Notes under the pieces: generated by a model
Databases searched by the model: none
The model's input: the letters and a program-made list of their open reading frames with translations, nothing else
What the model was told of the DNA's origin: nothing
Program-made: the position numbers and the translations under genes
Shown here: positions 35,963 through 45,128 of the stretch, one piece after another
Position numbering within the stretch: the first letter of the stretch is position 1
How the letters are laid out: the number at the start of each line of letters is the position of its first letter
Assembly: GCF_030824435.1 (NCBI RefSeq)
Contig: NZ_JAVBXS010000026.1
Coordinates: 1 to 64,000, forward strand
Reading direction: 5' to 3'
DNA from: Rheinheimera sp.
Lineage (GTDB): Bacteria > Pseudomonadota > Gammaproteobacteria > Enterobacterales > Alteromonadaceae
DNA length: 64,000 nt

Positions 35963-36175
35963 GGCACTGTGTCGGCGCCGCTTTATGCAGAAGTTTGCCA
36001 GCCACGGGAAGATAGGTATGGGTTGTGATGGCTGATGCATAAAGCGGTTAATAACAGGTTGTTTTCAGATAGAAACCGGACTTTGTGGCAATAAAAAAGA
36101 AAGCCGGTCACAGAACGCACGCTTTAGAAATTATGCACTAAGCTTGGTTTGGATAGACCAACAAAAGAGGCGCAT

Positions 36176-37084
36176 ATGAACAATCCTGCCCTTCCTTCGT
36201 CAGCAAAGTTGTTGTTTCATAACCTGTTTTACCTGATATTTCTGTTGGCGCTGAGTGGCTGTGAGCCGGCGGCAATAAAACCTGCAGCTGAAACCCCCGC
36301 CACAGCTGCTGCTCCGGCTGCGGCCACCGACAGCAACACTTCAGCTCAGGTACCGACTGCTGCCACTTCTGTACCTGCAGCTCCGGTCTGTGAGTTACGG
36401 CTGGGTTTTGAAACCTGGGAGCCTTATCAGTATCTGGGCATTGACCAAAAAGCCGGCGGGCTTGATATTGAGCTGGTGCAGGCCATCGCCAAACGGATGT
36501 CCTGTACTCTGGTGACACAACACAGCAACTGGCTGGAGCTGGTTGGTGCGCTAAAAGAGGGCAAAGTGGACTTGTTGATGGGGGCGTCCATGACACCATC
36601 CAGGCAGGAATTTGCACATTTTTCTGACCCTTACCGTAAAGAACAGTTTGTGCTTTTTGTACGGTCAGCCGATGCGGCCGGACTACCACAAAATACCATT
36701 GCAGATTTTATTGGCGCCGGTAAAAAGCTGGGTATCGTCAGCGAATATTATTACGGGCCTGAGCTGACTGAGCTTTATAGTAATGAAACATACAAAACTC
36801 AGTTTGTTGAAGCGTCCTTAAGTGAACTGAATATTGCCAGATTGGTCGACGAAGATATCGACGGTATGCTGGAAGATAAGTTTGTCGGGGTGTCGATGCT
36901 CAGGCGTAAAGGGCTGGACCGTGACATAGGTCAACACAGCATTACTCTTGGTAATACCGATGTGTATGTGATGTTCAGCAAAACAACGGTGAAACCAGAA
37001 ACTGTCGCAGCTTTTAATAAAGCATTGGCGGAGATCCGTCAGAATGGCGAATACGACGCCGTGTTGGCCCGTTATCAGTATTAA
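36176..37084 (+). CDS. Extracellular solute-binding lipoprotein (SBP family 3-like)
   Basis: The start is set at ATG 36176 with AAAGAGG at 36164; 302 residues. A lipoprotein signal with lipobox LALSGCE (Cys about 25) precedes a low-complexity Ala/Pro/Thr linker (about 30-70). A type 3 binding fold follows: LRLGFETWEPYQYLG, GGLDIELVQAIAKRMSC, LKEGKVDLLMGASMTPSRQEFAHFSDPY, and ADFIGAGKKLGIVSEYY. It is anchored in a membrane and faces the periplasm. No ABC permease is adjacent, so it may act with a sensor or a distant transporter. The binding residues resemble amino-acid binders (Arg in PSRQEF), but the ligand is open. Confidence 0.85.
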   Translation: MNNPALPSSAKLLFHNLFYLIFLLALSGCEPAAIKPAAETPATAAAPAAATDSNTSAQVPTAATSVPAAPVCELRLGFETWEPYQYLGIDQKAGGLDIELVQAIAKRMSCTLVTQHSNWLELVGALKEGKVDLLMGASMTPSRQEFAHFSDPYRKEQFVLFVRSADAAGLPQNTIADFIGAGKKLGIVSEYYYGPELTELYSNETYKTQFVEASLSELNIARLVDEDIDGMLEDKFVGVSMLRRKGLDRDIGQHSITLGNTDVYVMFSKTTVKPETVAAFNKALAEIRQNGEYDAVLARYQY

Positions 37085-37753
37085 TTAACGCACGCCAAAC
37101 TGGTGTTGCAATATGGCGGCAGTAAATGCCGCTTTTAGATAAAAACCGCGTGGCAGGGTCTGAATGGGTTCTCCATTCCGGCCCACTGCCTGAGTTAATG
37201 CCTTGCTGTTGGCAGCTTTAGGTCTGAGTTGCAACACCTTGCCGTGTGCGCCGCGAATTTGATGAATACCGCCCAGTACTATCAACTCCATCAGCTCTTC
37301 CCAGTCTTGTTGTAACAACAAAGCCTGTTCTGCATCAGGCTGCCATAAAAAAGCACTGCCAATCACTCTGTCGCACAGTGGTAAAGAACGCTCCGCCCAA
37401 ATAGGTACCCAAAGCACATGGCTGAGCTTGCGGCATACCCAGGAGTTGTGCCATTGCTGCATGGCGACGTCTGTTAAGGGGGCAGTGCAGACATAGGTAC
37501 TTTCCAAAGGTTTGCCTTTTGCATCAATAGGCAAGGATTTGAGCTCTATGCCAAGCTGCGGAAAATCCGGTTCAGCTTTGGATCCACTGCTGGCTCCGAG
37601 CGCTTGTTCCAGCATTTGTCCAATCAACCCTTTGTCTCTGAGTAAATTGGCTGGCAATTGTATTTGAAGTTCAGCGGCAAGTTCACCCAGTGTCAGACCA
37701 GCCAGTCGCTGGCTGCGGTTTAATAATTCAGCAATGGAAGCAGGGGCAGACAT
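37085..37753 (-). CDS. mutH: DNA mismatch repair endonuclease MutH
   Basis: About 222 residues from ATG 37753 ([11 protein letters not shown]); ATG 37768 is an equal candidate and neither has a strong ribosome site. MutH nicks the unmethylated strand at hemimethylated GATC sites during mismatch repair with MutS and MutL. Motifs visible are the D...ExK catalytic pattern in [15 protein letters not shown], followed by [17 protein letters not shown], and the C-terminal [20 protein letters not shown]. Divergent from rppH, as in many gammaproteobacteria. Its presence implies dam-directed repair in the host. Confidence 0.93.
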   Translation of the reverse strand: MSAPASIAELLNRSQRLAGLTLGELAAELQIQLPANLLRDKGLIGQMLEQALGASSGSKAEPDFPQLGIELKSLPIDAKGKPLESTYVCTAPLTDVAMQQWHNSWVCRKLSHVLWVPIWAERSLPLCDRVIGSAFLWQPDAEQALLLQQDWEELMELIVLGGIHQIRGAHGKVLQLRPKAANSKALTQAVGRNGEPIQTLPRGFYLKAAFTAAILQHQFGVR

Positions 37754-37835
37754 GGTCACTCGGCTCATTTTTCTAACTGTCGGCAAACTAACATTTTTTT
37801 GATGGTTTGGCTGGTTAATTTAGCAGCAATTCAAC

Positions 37836-38041
37836 TTATGCACAGCTGTTTTGGGATGATGACAACTATATTTCATCTGTAAGTGCATGAAAAATAATGA
37901 TTAGATATAGTTTCAATAGCCAGAATAAGCAGCAGGGAAAAAGTTATTCAGGGATAAGAACATGGATATGCACAGATTTATCGACAGGTGCTGTGTAGAA
38001 GTGCACAAAGTCTTGCTGTTCATTTGTTGAACTGTGGATAA
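37836..38041. promoter_or_regulatory. mutH-rppH intergenic region with DnaA boxes
   Basis: Two exact matches to the DnaA box TTATNCACA are present: TTATGCACA at 37836-37844 (+) and TGTGGATAA at 38033-38041 (complement TTATCCACA). A one-mismatch copy, ATATGCACA, lies at 37966-37974. The whole 37754-38135 gap is AT-rich and holds no gene. Promoters for mutH and rppH must lie here, but I cannot place them firmly. Confidence 0.55.
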
Positions 38042-38135
38042 CTTTTGCAAAACTGTGGCGAAATACCGTTTGCTGTGACAGCTACTTTATGAAAGAATCT
38101 TTTCACAAGCTGTTGTAAATAAGCTAGAGGTTAGT

Positions 38136-38636
38136 GTGATCGATGCCGAAGGTTTTCGGGCCAATGTCGGCATAGTGATTTGTAATCACCAGGGACAGGT
38201 GTTTTGGGCTCGCAGATTTGGCCAACATTCCTGGCAGTACCCGCAGGGTGGCATTGATGATGGTGAAACGCCGGAACAAGCCATGTATCGTGAATTACAT
38301 GAAGAAGTTGGATTATTACCGCAGGATGTGGAAATTGTCGCCACGACAAAACACTGGCTGCGGTATAAATTACCTAAACGACTGATTCGGCGTGATTCCA
38401 ACCCTGTATGTATCGGACAGAAGCAAAAGTGGTTTTTATTGCGTCTGACCTGCCGGGATGAGGATGTCAATTTGCTAAAAACTTCGCATCCGGAGTTTGA
38501 TGACTGGCGTTGGGTCAGTTATTGGTATCCGGTGCGTCAGGTCGTTGCTTTTAAACGGGAAGTTTACCGTAAAGTAATGAAAGAGTTTGCCCCGGTCGCT
38601 TTGCCGTTTATTCGTCGTGAAGTCAAAAAAAAGTAG
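38136..38636 (+). CDS. rppH: RNA pyrophosphohydrolase (Nudix)
   Basis: The 166-residue protein starts at GTG 38136 with AGAGG 5 bases upstream. The Nudix box is complete in [20 protein letters not shown] plus VGL. The flanking YPQGG and the C-terminal [20 protein letters not shown] are characteristic of RppH. It removes pyrophosphate from 5' triphosphate mRNA ends and so starts RNase E decay. The C-terminus is basic (IRREVKKK). It is followed by ptsP after a 38-base gap. Confidence 0.95.
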   Translation: MIDAEGFRANVGIVICNHQGQVFWARRFGQHSWQYPQGGIDDGETPEQAMYRELHEEVGLLPQDVEIVATTKHWLRYKLPKRLIRRDSNPVCIGQKQKWFLLRLTCRDEDVNLLKTSHPEFDDWRWVSYWYPVRQVVAFKREVYRKVMKEFAPVALPFIRREVKKK

Positions 38637-38674
38637 CATAACGGCATCCACCGTTATGTGAAGAAGGGGATGTT

Positions 38675-40939
38675 ATGCTCGGCCAGTTAAGGCGTATTGT
38701 TCAGGATGTTGCGCAGGAACCTTCACTGGCCAATGCCTTGGCCGGTTTGGTCAGTAACGTCAAAAATGCGCTGCATACCGAATGTTGTTCGGTATATCTG
38801 GCTGATTATCAACAACAACATTTTATGTTGATGGCAACAGACGGACTGAACCCTGATGCCATTGGTAAAGTGTCTATTGGTTTTTCTGAAGGTCTGATTG
38901 GTTGGGTGGGGCAACGTGAAGAACCTATCAATCTGGCCCAGGCGCATTTACATCCCCGTTTTAAAGTCACTCCAGAAGTCAGTGAAGACTGTTTTTCCGC
39001 TTTTTTAGGTTGCCCTATTATTCATCACCGCAAGGTGCTGGGCGTGCTGACCATTCAGCAATCGGCCTCCCGCGTGTTCAGCGAAGATGAAGAATCCTTT
39101 TTAGTCACCCTTGGTGTGCAGCTGGCTTCAGTACTGGTGAACGCTGAAATGCGGCAGCTTACCAGTCAAAGCCCGAGTCAGCATGTACATGTGGGTCAGT
39201 TACAAGGTTTAATCGGCGCGCCTGGTATTGCTATTGGTGAAGGTTTTGTATTGCAACCTGCCAGTGATTTTGATGCCATTTCTTTGCAAAAAACGGATGA
39301 CCCCGAGCGTGAACTGTCGCGTTTTTACCGCGCAGTAAAAGTCACCAAAGCTGAATTTAACCGGCTGGCAGAACGTATGTCCGGCCATTTGCCGCCGGAC
39401 GCTCTGGCCATTTTTGATGTGTACCATCAACTGCTGGATGCAGCGAGCTTAGGCCATGAAATTGAAGCGCAAATTGCCGAAGGTTGGTGCGCCAAAAGTG
39501 CATTAAAACGGGTGGTAGAAAAATTTGCCCGCCAGTTTGACGATATGGACGACGCTTATTTACGTGAGCGCGGTACCGACATTCGTGATTTAGGTCAGCG
39601 CGTGCTGAATCATTTACTCGACACTGAGCAGCGCCATTATAAGTTGCCCGAACATGTGGTGCTGGTGGCCGAAAATGTCACTGCTTCTATGCTGGCGGAA
39701 ATTCCGCGGGTGCAGCTGGTGGCCATAGTTTCGCTGAAAGGTTCTGTGAATTCCCATGCTGCTATTATGGCGCGGGCTTTGGGTATTCCGGCGGTGATGG
39801 GCGTGGACGAGCTGCCATTGATGCAGTGGCAGGGGCAGCGGCTGATTGTCGATGGTTATCAGGGCAATATTCTGGTGTCGCCGGCCGATGCCATTTGTCA
39901 TGAATATCAGCAGCTGATGAATAAAGACGCTGAGCTCAATGCCCGCTATCAGGCCGAGCTGCATTTACCGGCACAAAGCGCCTGTGGCACCCGTTTTAAA
40001 CTGATGGTGAACTCGGGTCTTGCGATAGAGCTTGAAACCACTCAGTCCGATTTTACCGACGGTGTTGGCCTGTACCGCACTGAATTTCCTTTTATTATGC
40101 GTAGCCGTTTCCCGACAGAGCAGGAGCAGATTGAGCTATATCGCAAGGTGATGCAAAGTTACCCGGACAAACCTGTGGTGATGCGTACCCTGGATGTGGG
40201 GGGTGATAAACCGCTGCCGTATTTCCCCATTTCGGAAGAAAACCCCTTTTTAGGCTGGCGCGGGATCCGGTTAACCCTTGATCATCCGGAAATTTTCCTG
40301 GTGCAAATCCGCGCCATGCTCAAAGCCAATATTGGCAGTGGCAATTTGCATATTCTGCTGCCGATGATTTCAGATTTAGCGGAAGTGGATGAGTCGTTAC
40401 GGCTTATTCGTCAGGCTTGGTTTGAAGTGGATGACGAGTTTAACAAAGAAGGTATAGTGCCCAAACCCAAGGTGGGGGTGATGATTGAAGTGCCCTCTAT
40501 TATGTATCAGCTGCCGGAACTGGCGAACAAAGTCGATTTTTGTTCTGTTGGCACCAACGATTTAACCCAATATCTGCTGGCGGTTGATCGTAATAACCCG
40601 CGGGTCGGTAATTTATATGACGCATTGCACCCGGCGGTATTGAGGGCGCTGCATCAGCTTGGTCAGCAATGTCAGGGGTTACAGTTCCCGGCGAGTATCT
40701 GTGGTGAACTGGCCGGCGAGCCTATTGGTATTTTGATCCTGATTGCGATGGGTTTTAAACGCTTTAGTATGAACCATCGCAATCTGGCGAAAATTAAATG
40801 GTTATTACGCCGTATTGATATTTCCGAATTAAAACTGCTGTTGCCGGAAATTTTGGCTTGTCAGTCTCCTAAACAAGTACGGTTACAAGTACAACGCTTT
40901 TTGGATCAGAAAAAGTTACTGAACCAACTGCGTGCTTGA
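38675..40939 (+). CDS. ptsP: PEP-protein phosphotransferase of the nitrogen PTS (EI-Ntr)
   Basis: The 754-residue protein starts after AAGAAGGGG. An N-terminal GAF domain (about 1-165) precedes the enzyme I N-terminal domain; the phosphorylated His is about residue 361 in GSVNSHAAIMARALGIPAV. The PEP-binding barrel then follows (YRTEFPFIMRSRFPTEQEQ, MRTLDVGGDKPLPYF, GWRGIRLTLDHPEIF, SVGTNDLTQYLLAVDR, SICGELAG). It transfers phosphate from PEP to NPr (ptsO) and links carbon, nitrogen and potassium status. The GAF domain may bind glutamine or oxoglutarate. The order rppH-ptsP is classical. Confidence 0.95.
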   Translation: MLGQLRRIVQDVAQEPSLANALAGLVSNVKNALHTECCSVYLADYQQQHFMLMATDGLNPDAIGKVSIGFSEGLIGWVGQREEPINLAQAHLHPRFKVTPEVSEDCFSAFLGCPIIHHRKVLGVLTIQQSASRVFSEDEESFLVTLGVQLASVLVNAEMRQLTSQSPSQHVHVGQLQGLIGAPGIAIGEGFVLQPASDFDAISLQKTDDPERELSRFYRAVKVTKAEFNRLAERMSGHLPPDALAIFDVYHQLLDAASLGHEIEAQIAEGWCAKSALKRVVEKFARQFDDMDDAYLRERGTDIRDLGQRVLNHLLDTEQRHYKLPEHVVLVAENVTASMLAEIPRVQLVAIVSLKGSVNSHAAIMARALGIPAVMGVDELPLMQWQGQRLIVDGYQGNILVSPADAICHEYQQLMNKDAELNARYQAELHLPAQSACGTRFKLMVNSGLAIELETTQSDFTDGVGLYRTEFPFIMRSRFPTEQEQIELYRKVMQSYPDKPVVMRTLDVGGDKPLPYFPISEENPFLGWRGIRLTLDHPEIFLVQIRAMLKANIGSGNLHILLPMISDLAEVDESLRLIRQAWFEVDDEFNKEGIVPKPKVGVMIEVPSIMYQLPELANKVDFCSVGTNDLTQYLLAVDRNNPRVGNLYDALHPAVLRALHQLGQQCQGLQFPASICGELAGEPIGILILIAMGFKRFSMNHRNLAKIKWLLRRIDISELKLLLPEILACQSPKQVRLQVQRFLDQKKLLNQLRA

Positions 40940-41142
40940 AGCTGCTGCACTACAGCGCGGAAAATCAGCCGGAACACATAAAATATGCGGACACTGAAGT
41001 TTGTTGATTTGCCTGGCGCCAGCTGAATTGACTGGCTCGCCTGGGGTCTGCTCTGTACAATAGCGCACCGCAAAAATACAGAATATCTGTTGCAGTTCTA
41101 CTGCCCGGATAGGATCTGGCCTTAGCCGCTTTAGGTAGTACT

Positions 41143-41937
41143 GTGCTGACTTTTATTTTGATTTGTATGGCGCTTGGCGCACTGGCTGGTTTATTGGCTG
41201 GTTTATTAGGCATTGGCGGCGGTTTGGTGATAGTGCCGCTGTTGACCTTGTTGTTGCCACTTTATGGCATAGTGCCGGCCGAACATGTGATGCTGGTTGC
41301 AGTTGCCACTTCGCTCGCCACTATAGTGATCACTTGTTCTTCTTCAACCCGGGCTCATCATCGTCTGCATAATATCCCGTGGCGTTTGACACCTGCAGTA
41401 TTGTCTGGTGCTGCCGTGGGTGCTTTTACCGTTGGTTCTTTTGCCCATCTGGTAAATGGTCAGTTTTTGCAATGGTCTTTTGCCTGTGCTGTGGCTTTAA
41501 TCGGGCTTCGGATGATATTCAGCCAAATGGCCAGTGGATTAAGGCCTTTACCGACAAAGCCTGTGCTTGCGCTTATTTCCGCTTTGCTTGCCAGTATCGC
41601 CAGTTTGCTTGGCATAGGCGGCGGTGCTTTGTTTGTGCCAACGCTTAACTTTTTTTCGGTGGATATGCGCCGTGCTATTGGGCTTGCTGCGGTAGCGGGG
41701 CTGGTGATTGCCATCTTTGCTGTGATAGGGTACGTCAGCTCCGGCTTAGCTTATTACGCTTTGGCCGATGGTTTTGTTGGTTTTGTCTATCTGCCTGCTG
41801 TTGCCGCTGTAGTGTCAACCTCGATGCTGGCGGCGCCGCTTGGCGCTAAACTGACACAAAAACTGCCGGTACTTCGGATAAAAAGGATATTTGGCCTGTT
41901 CCTGCTGTTGGTCAGTGCCAAGATGATGTTTAGTTAA
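41143..41937 (+). CDS. TauE/SafE (TSUP) family sulfite/anion permease
   Basis: 264 residues from GTG 41143. Eight or so hydrophobic segments are present, with the two glycine-rich family motifs GLLAGLLGIGGGLVIVPLL near the N-terminus and ASLLGIGGGALFVPTLNF in the second half. It is an inner-membrane exporter or importer of sulfite or small organosulfur anions; the substrate is not defined. It lies between ptsP and lgt; this insert is common in the order seen in Shewanella and relatives. Confidence 0.9.
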   Translation: MLTFILICMALGALAGLLAGLLGIGGGLVIVPLLTLLLPLYGIVPAEHVMLVAVATSLATIVITCSSSTRAHHRLHNIPWRLTPAVLSGAAVGAFTVGSFAHLVNGQFLQWSFACAVALIGLRMIFSQMASGLRPLPTKPVLALISALLASIASLLGIGGGALFVPTLNFFSVDMRRAIGLAAVAGLVIAIFAVIGYVSSGLAYYALADGFVGFVYLPAVAAVVSTSMLAAPLGAKLTQKLPVLRIKRIFGLFLLLVSAKMMFS

Positions 41938-41946
41938 GGGTTTTTT

Positions 41947-42753
41947 ATGTCTTCGAGTTATATCGTTTTTCCACAGATCGACCCCGTGATTTTTAGCCTT
42001 GGACCGCTCAGCGTGCGCTGGTACGGCCTGATGTATCTGATTGCCTTTTTGCTTGCCAATTTGTTAGCCAATAAAGCGGCCGATAAACCAGGTTCTGGCT
42101 GGACACGCGAGCAGGTCAGCGATTTGATGTTTTATGGTTTCCTGGGGGTGGTGCTGGGCGGCAGGCTGGGTTATGTGCTGTTTTATCAGTTTCCGTTGTT
42201 TTTACAAGACCCGCTGTATTTATTCCGCATCTGGGAAGGCGGCATGTCATTCCACGGTGGTGTAATAGGTGTATTGGCTGCCATGGCGTTTTTTGCCTGG
42301 AAAACCGGCAAAAACTACCTGAAACTGGGTGATTTTGTGGTGATTTTATTGCCTTTGGGTTTAGGTGCCGGTCGTATTGGTAACTTTATTAATGCTGAAC
42401 TCTGGGGCCGCACCACTGACGTGCCCTGGGCTGTGTTATTCCCAAATGCCGGTTTATTGCCACGTCACCCGTCACAACTTTATGAGTTTGTGCTGGAAGG
42501 TTTAGTGTTGTTTGTACTGCTGCTTTGGTATCGCAGCAAACAGCCACCAGCCGGTAATGTCGGTGGTTTGTTCCTACTGGGTTATGGTTGTTTCCGCTTT
42601 ATTGTGGAGTTTTTCCGTGAACCTGACGCGCACCTTGGTGTGTTGTCGCTGGGTATGTCGATGGGGCAGTGGTTGTGCCTGCCGATGATTTTTGCCGGTA
42701 TTGCATTGATTATCTGGGGTTACCGTCGCCGTAGCATGGGAGAAACCATATGA
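41947..42753 (+). CDS. lgt: Prolipoprotein diacylglyceryl transferase
   Basis: The 268-residue inner-membrane enzyme has the Lgt signature [16 protein letters not shown] and the conserved FHGGVIG. [17 protein letters not shown] sequence near the N-terminus ([17 protein letters not shown]) and [12 protein letters not shown] are also typical. It adds diacylglycerol from phosphatidylglycerol to the lipobox cysteine, the first step of lipoprotein maturation. It overlaps thyA by 4 bases (ATGA), the standard coupling for lgt-thyA. Confidence 0.96.
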   Translation: MSSSYIVFPQIDPVIFSLGPLSVRWYGLMYLIAFLLANLLANKAADKPGSGWTREQVSDLMFYGFLGVVLGGRLGYVLFYQFPLFLQDPLYLFRIWEGGMSFHGGVIGVLAAMAFFAWKTGKNYLKLGDFVVILLPLGLGAGRIGNFINAELWGRTTDVPWAVLFPNAGLLPRHPSQLYEFVLEGLVLFVLLLWYRSKQPPAGNVGGLFLLGYGCFRFIVEFFREPDAHLGVLSLGMSMGQWLCLPMIFAGIALIIWGYRRRSMGETI

Positions 42754-43583
42754 AACAATATCTGGATTTAATGCGTCATGTGCTGGATACAGGTCATCAA
42801 AAAACCGACCGCACCGGCACCGGTACTCTCAGTGTGTTTGGTTATCAGATGCGCTTTGACTTAAGTCAGGGTTTTCCGCTGATCACGACCAAAAAGTGCC
42901 ATTTACGTTCCATTATCCATGAGCTGTTGTGGTTTTTAAAAGGTGAAACCAATATTGGTTACCTCAAAGACAACGGCGTGTCGATTTGGGATGAATGGGC
43001 AACAGCAGAAGGTGAACTCGGGCCGGTTTATGGCGCCCAGTGGCGCAGCTGGCAAGGGCCCAATGGCGAAGTGATTGACCAGATAAGTCAGCTTATCAGC
43101 GACATTCAACGCACTCCGGACTCACGCCGCCTGATTGTCAGTGCCTGGAATCCTGCGGTGTTGCCCGACACCCGCTTGTCGCCAAAAGACAATGCTGCCG
43201 CTGGTAAACAAGCTTTGCCACCTTGCCATACCTTGTTCCAGTTTTATGTGAATGACGGCAAATTGTCTTGTCAGTTATATCAGCGCAGCGCCGATATTTT
43301 ATTGGGTGTGCCTTTTAATATTGCCAGTTATGCACTGCTGACGATGATGGTGGCGCAGGTCTGTGATTTAACACCTGGTGATTTTATTCATACCTTTGGG
43401 GATGCACATTTGTATTCCAATCATCTGGAGCAGGTGAAGCTGCAGTTAAGCCGTGAGCCTTATCCACTGCCTTTGATGAAAATAAACCCGGCTATTAAAG
43501 ATATTTTTAGCTTCAGCATTGAAGATTTTGAACTGCAAAATTATCAGGCGCATCCACATATAAAAGCGCCGGTGGCTGTGTAA
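42750..43583 (+). CDS. thyA: Thymidylate synthase
   Basis: 277 residues. Motifs are [19 protein letters not shown], the active-site Cys about residue 159 in [32 protein letters not shown], and the end [10 protein letters not shown]. It methylates dUMP to dTMP with methylene-tetrahydrofolate. It is 13 residues longer than E. coli ThyA because of an insert before the active site ([13 protein letters not shown]), a known variant in Vibrio and related groups. Confidence 0.96.
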   Translation: MKQYLDLMRHVLDTGHQKTDRTGTGTLSVFGYQMRFDLSQGFPLITTKKCHLRSIIHELLWFLKGETNIGYLKDNGVSIWDEWATAEGELGPVYGAQWRSWQGPNGEVIDQISQLISDIQRTPDSRRLIVSAWNPAVLPDTRLSPKDNAAAGKQALPPCHTLFQFYVNDGKLSCQLYQRSADILLGVPFNIASYALLTMMVAQVCDLTPGDFIHTFGDAHLYSNHLEQVKLQLSREPYPLPLMKINPAIKDIFSFSIEDFELQNYQAHPHIKAPVAV

Positions 43584-43704
43584 GGTGCAGTCAGGGCAAC
43601 AACAGCCTCATTATGCCGTTGTCATCGCTCTGTCACAGGCCTTTGTCATGATCAACCGGCTGCTGGACAGGGAGTCCATCAGCACATTCCTGCGTGTGTT
43701 GTTC

Positions 43705-43733
43705 AAACCGGCTCCATAGTGAGCCGGTTTTTT
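43705..43733 (+). terminator. Rho-independent terminator after lgt-thyA
   Basis: Ten-base arms AAACCGGCTC (43705-43714) and GAGCCGGTTT (43721-43730) enclose the loop CATAGT, and are followed by T. It sits 122 bases after thyA. The remainder of the 43584-44008 gap is AT-rich, with an imperfect palindrome AGATAAGTTAAGATTATCT at 43872-43890 that could belong to control of the sigma factor gene; no gene is seen. Confidence 0.88.
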
Positions 43734-44008
43734 CTATCTGTTGCCATAGTGGCAGCAGCATCTGCTGTCAGAGCCCACTTCTTGTCTTTTATTGTTATTG
43801 GCTCTTTTTCCCTCCTGTGTATATGCAGCTCAGTTTTTAAGTTTGTTGATGACCGGTATAACCTCAACTCTAGATAAGTTAAGATTATCTTATTGTTTTT
43901 GTTATCAATTTAATTATTTTGTATTTTATTTATTTTTCTTTTAAACCCCGGCAGCAGTCGGAGCGACTAATCTTGCATAGAAACAAAAAATCCGGAATTT
44001 AACCAAGA

Positions 44009-44521
44009 ATGCATGAGCAGCTCGACAGCTGGATACAACAGGCCAAAAATGGCGATCAGCAGGCTTTTTTTAAGTTGTATCAGCAATTTAAAGGCAAGGT
44101 CTATGCAATTTGCCTGCGGTTGCTCGCCGACAGGGCTCAGGCAGAAGATGGCTGTCAGGAAGCCTTTGTGCGGATTTGGCAACAGTTGCCTGGTTTTCGT
44201 GGCGACAGTAGTTTCAGCACCTGGTTACATACCATTGCCAGCAGAACCGCAGTGGATTTATGGCGGAAAAACAAAATATTACGTTTAAGTACTGACGAAG
44301 AAGTACCGGAGCAGCCTATTGAATTGTTGCCGCAAAACAGCGAACTGGAAGATGCAATTTTACGTTTACCCCACCAGGCCAGAGCCGTTTTTGTGCTTTT
44401 TGCGCTGGAAGGTTATCAACATCAGGAAATTGCCCAAATGCTGGATATCGCCGAAGGCAGCAGTAAAGCGCAGTATCACAGAGCGCGTCAGTTACTCAGA
44501 GGTTGGTTAGATGAAAACTGA
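44009..44521 (+). CDS. ECF RNA polymerase sigma factor
   Basis: The 170-residue sigma-70 family protein has region 2 (about 10-90, with AEDGCQEAFVRIWQQLPGF and FSTWLHTIASRTAVDLWR) and region 4 (about 112-168, with VLFALEGYQHQEIAQMLDIA). No region 3 or N-terminal extension, so it is of the ECF type. It overlaps the next gene by 11 bases. That gene encodes a membrane-anchored protein, probably its anti-sigma partner, and the third gene is an exported DUF4097 protein. The group likely answers an envelope signal, and often autoregulates (inference). Confidence 0.9.
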   Translation: MHEQLDSWIQQAKNGDQQAFFKLYQQFKGKVYAICLRLLADRAQAEDGCQEAFVRIWQQLPGFRGDSSFSTWLHTIASRTAVDLWRKNKILRLSTDEEVPEQPIELLPQNSELEDAILRLPHQARAVFVLFALEGYQHQEIAQMLDIAEGSSKAQYHRARQLLRGWLDEN

Positions 44522-45128
44522 ACAACAATTGCAGGCGCAGATTGATGCCCTTGCCAAAGACATTGAACCAGAACGCGATTTATGGCCAGAGCTGGCGGCG
44601 CGTCTGGCAACTACACCACAGCTAGCGCCGGCAAACGAAGTTGTGCCGGACGCAGCAGAGTTTCAGAACGCGCCTGAACGCTCGTTATTTTGGTGGACGG
44701 GTGGTATGGCCGCTGCGGTGCTGGTTTCTGTGTTGTTATGGCCACAGGGTGCGGATGTACCAAAGCTTGCACAACAAGCGCCTGCTGCTTCTGCAGAACC
44801 TTTGCCTTCGCAATTTACCGGCGACGACAACACCACAAGTCGTCAGTCGCAAGCCGGCAGCCAGGTGCAGTGGCAACTGACCAGTGATTTTGAAATACAA
44901 AGGGCAGCTTTGCTGGCGCAGGTGCAGCAAGTGCCTGATTTTTATCAGGATTGGCAGCAGCAGCTGGCTATCTGGCAACAAGCCAGATCTCAGGTGCTAC
45001 TGGCATTAAGTTACCAGCCGGACGAACCGGTTTTATTACGACAGCTGTCTCAGCTGCAACAACAACAAATGCAATATTTACAAAAATTAGTCAGTGTAGA
45101 ACTGACCTATTCCGGAGTGACATCATGA
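44511..45128 (+). CDS. Single-pass membrane protein, probable anti-sigma partner
   Basis: 205 residues, overlapping the sigma gene by 11 bases and the next gene by 4. A cytosolic N-terminus of about 60 residues (ALAKDIEPERDLWPELAARL) precedes a single TM at about 63-80 (WWTGGMAAAVLVSVLLWP). The periplasmic part is Gln-rich and coiled-coil-like (QQLAIWQQARSQVLLAL). No zinc-binding HxxxCxxC motif is seen, so if it is an anti-sigma factor it is not of the ZAS class. The call rests mainly on position and topology. Confidence 0.65.
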   Translation: MKTEQQLQAQIDALAKDIEPERDLWPELAARLATTPQLAPANEVVPDAAEFQNAPERSLFWWTGGMAAAVLVSVLLWPQGADVPKLAQQAPAASAEPLPSQFTGDDNTTSRQSQAGSQVQWQLTSDFEIQRAALLAQVQQVPDFYQDWQQQLAIWQQARSQVLLALSYQPDEPVLLRQLSQLQQQQMQYLQKLVSVELTYSGVTS

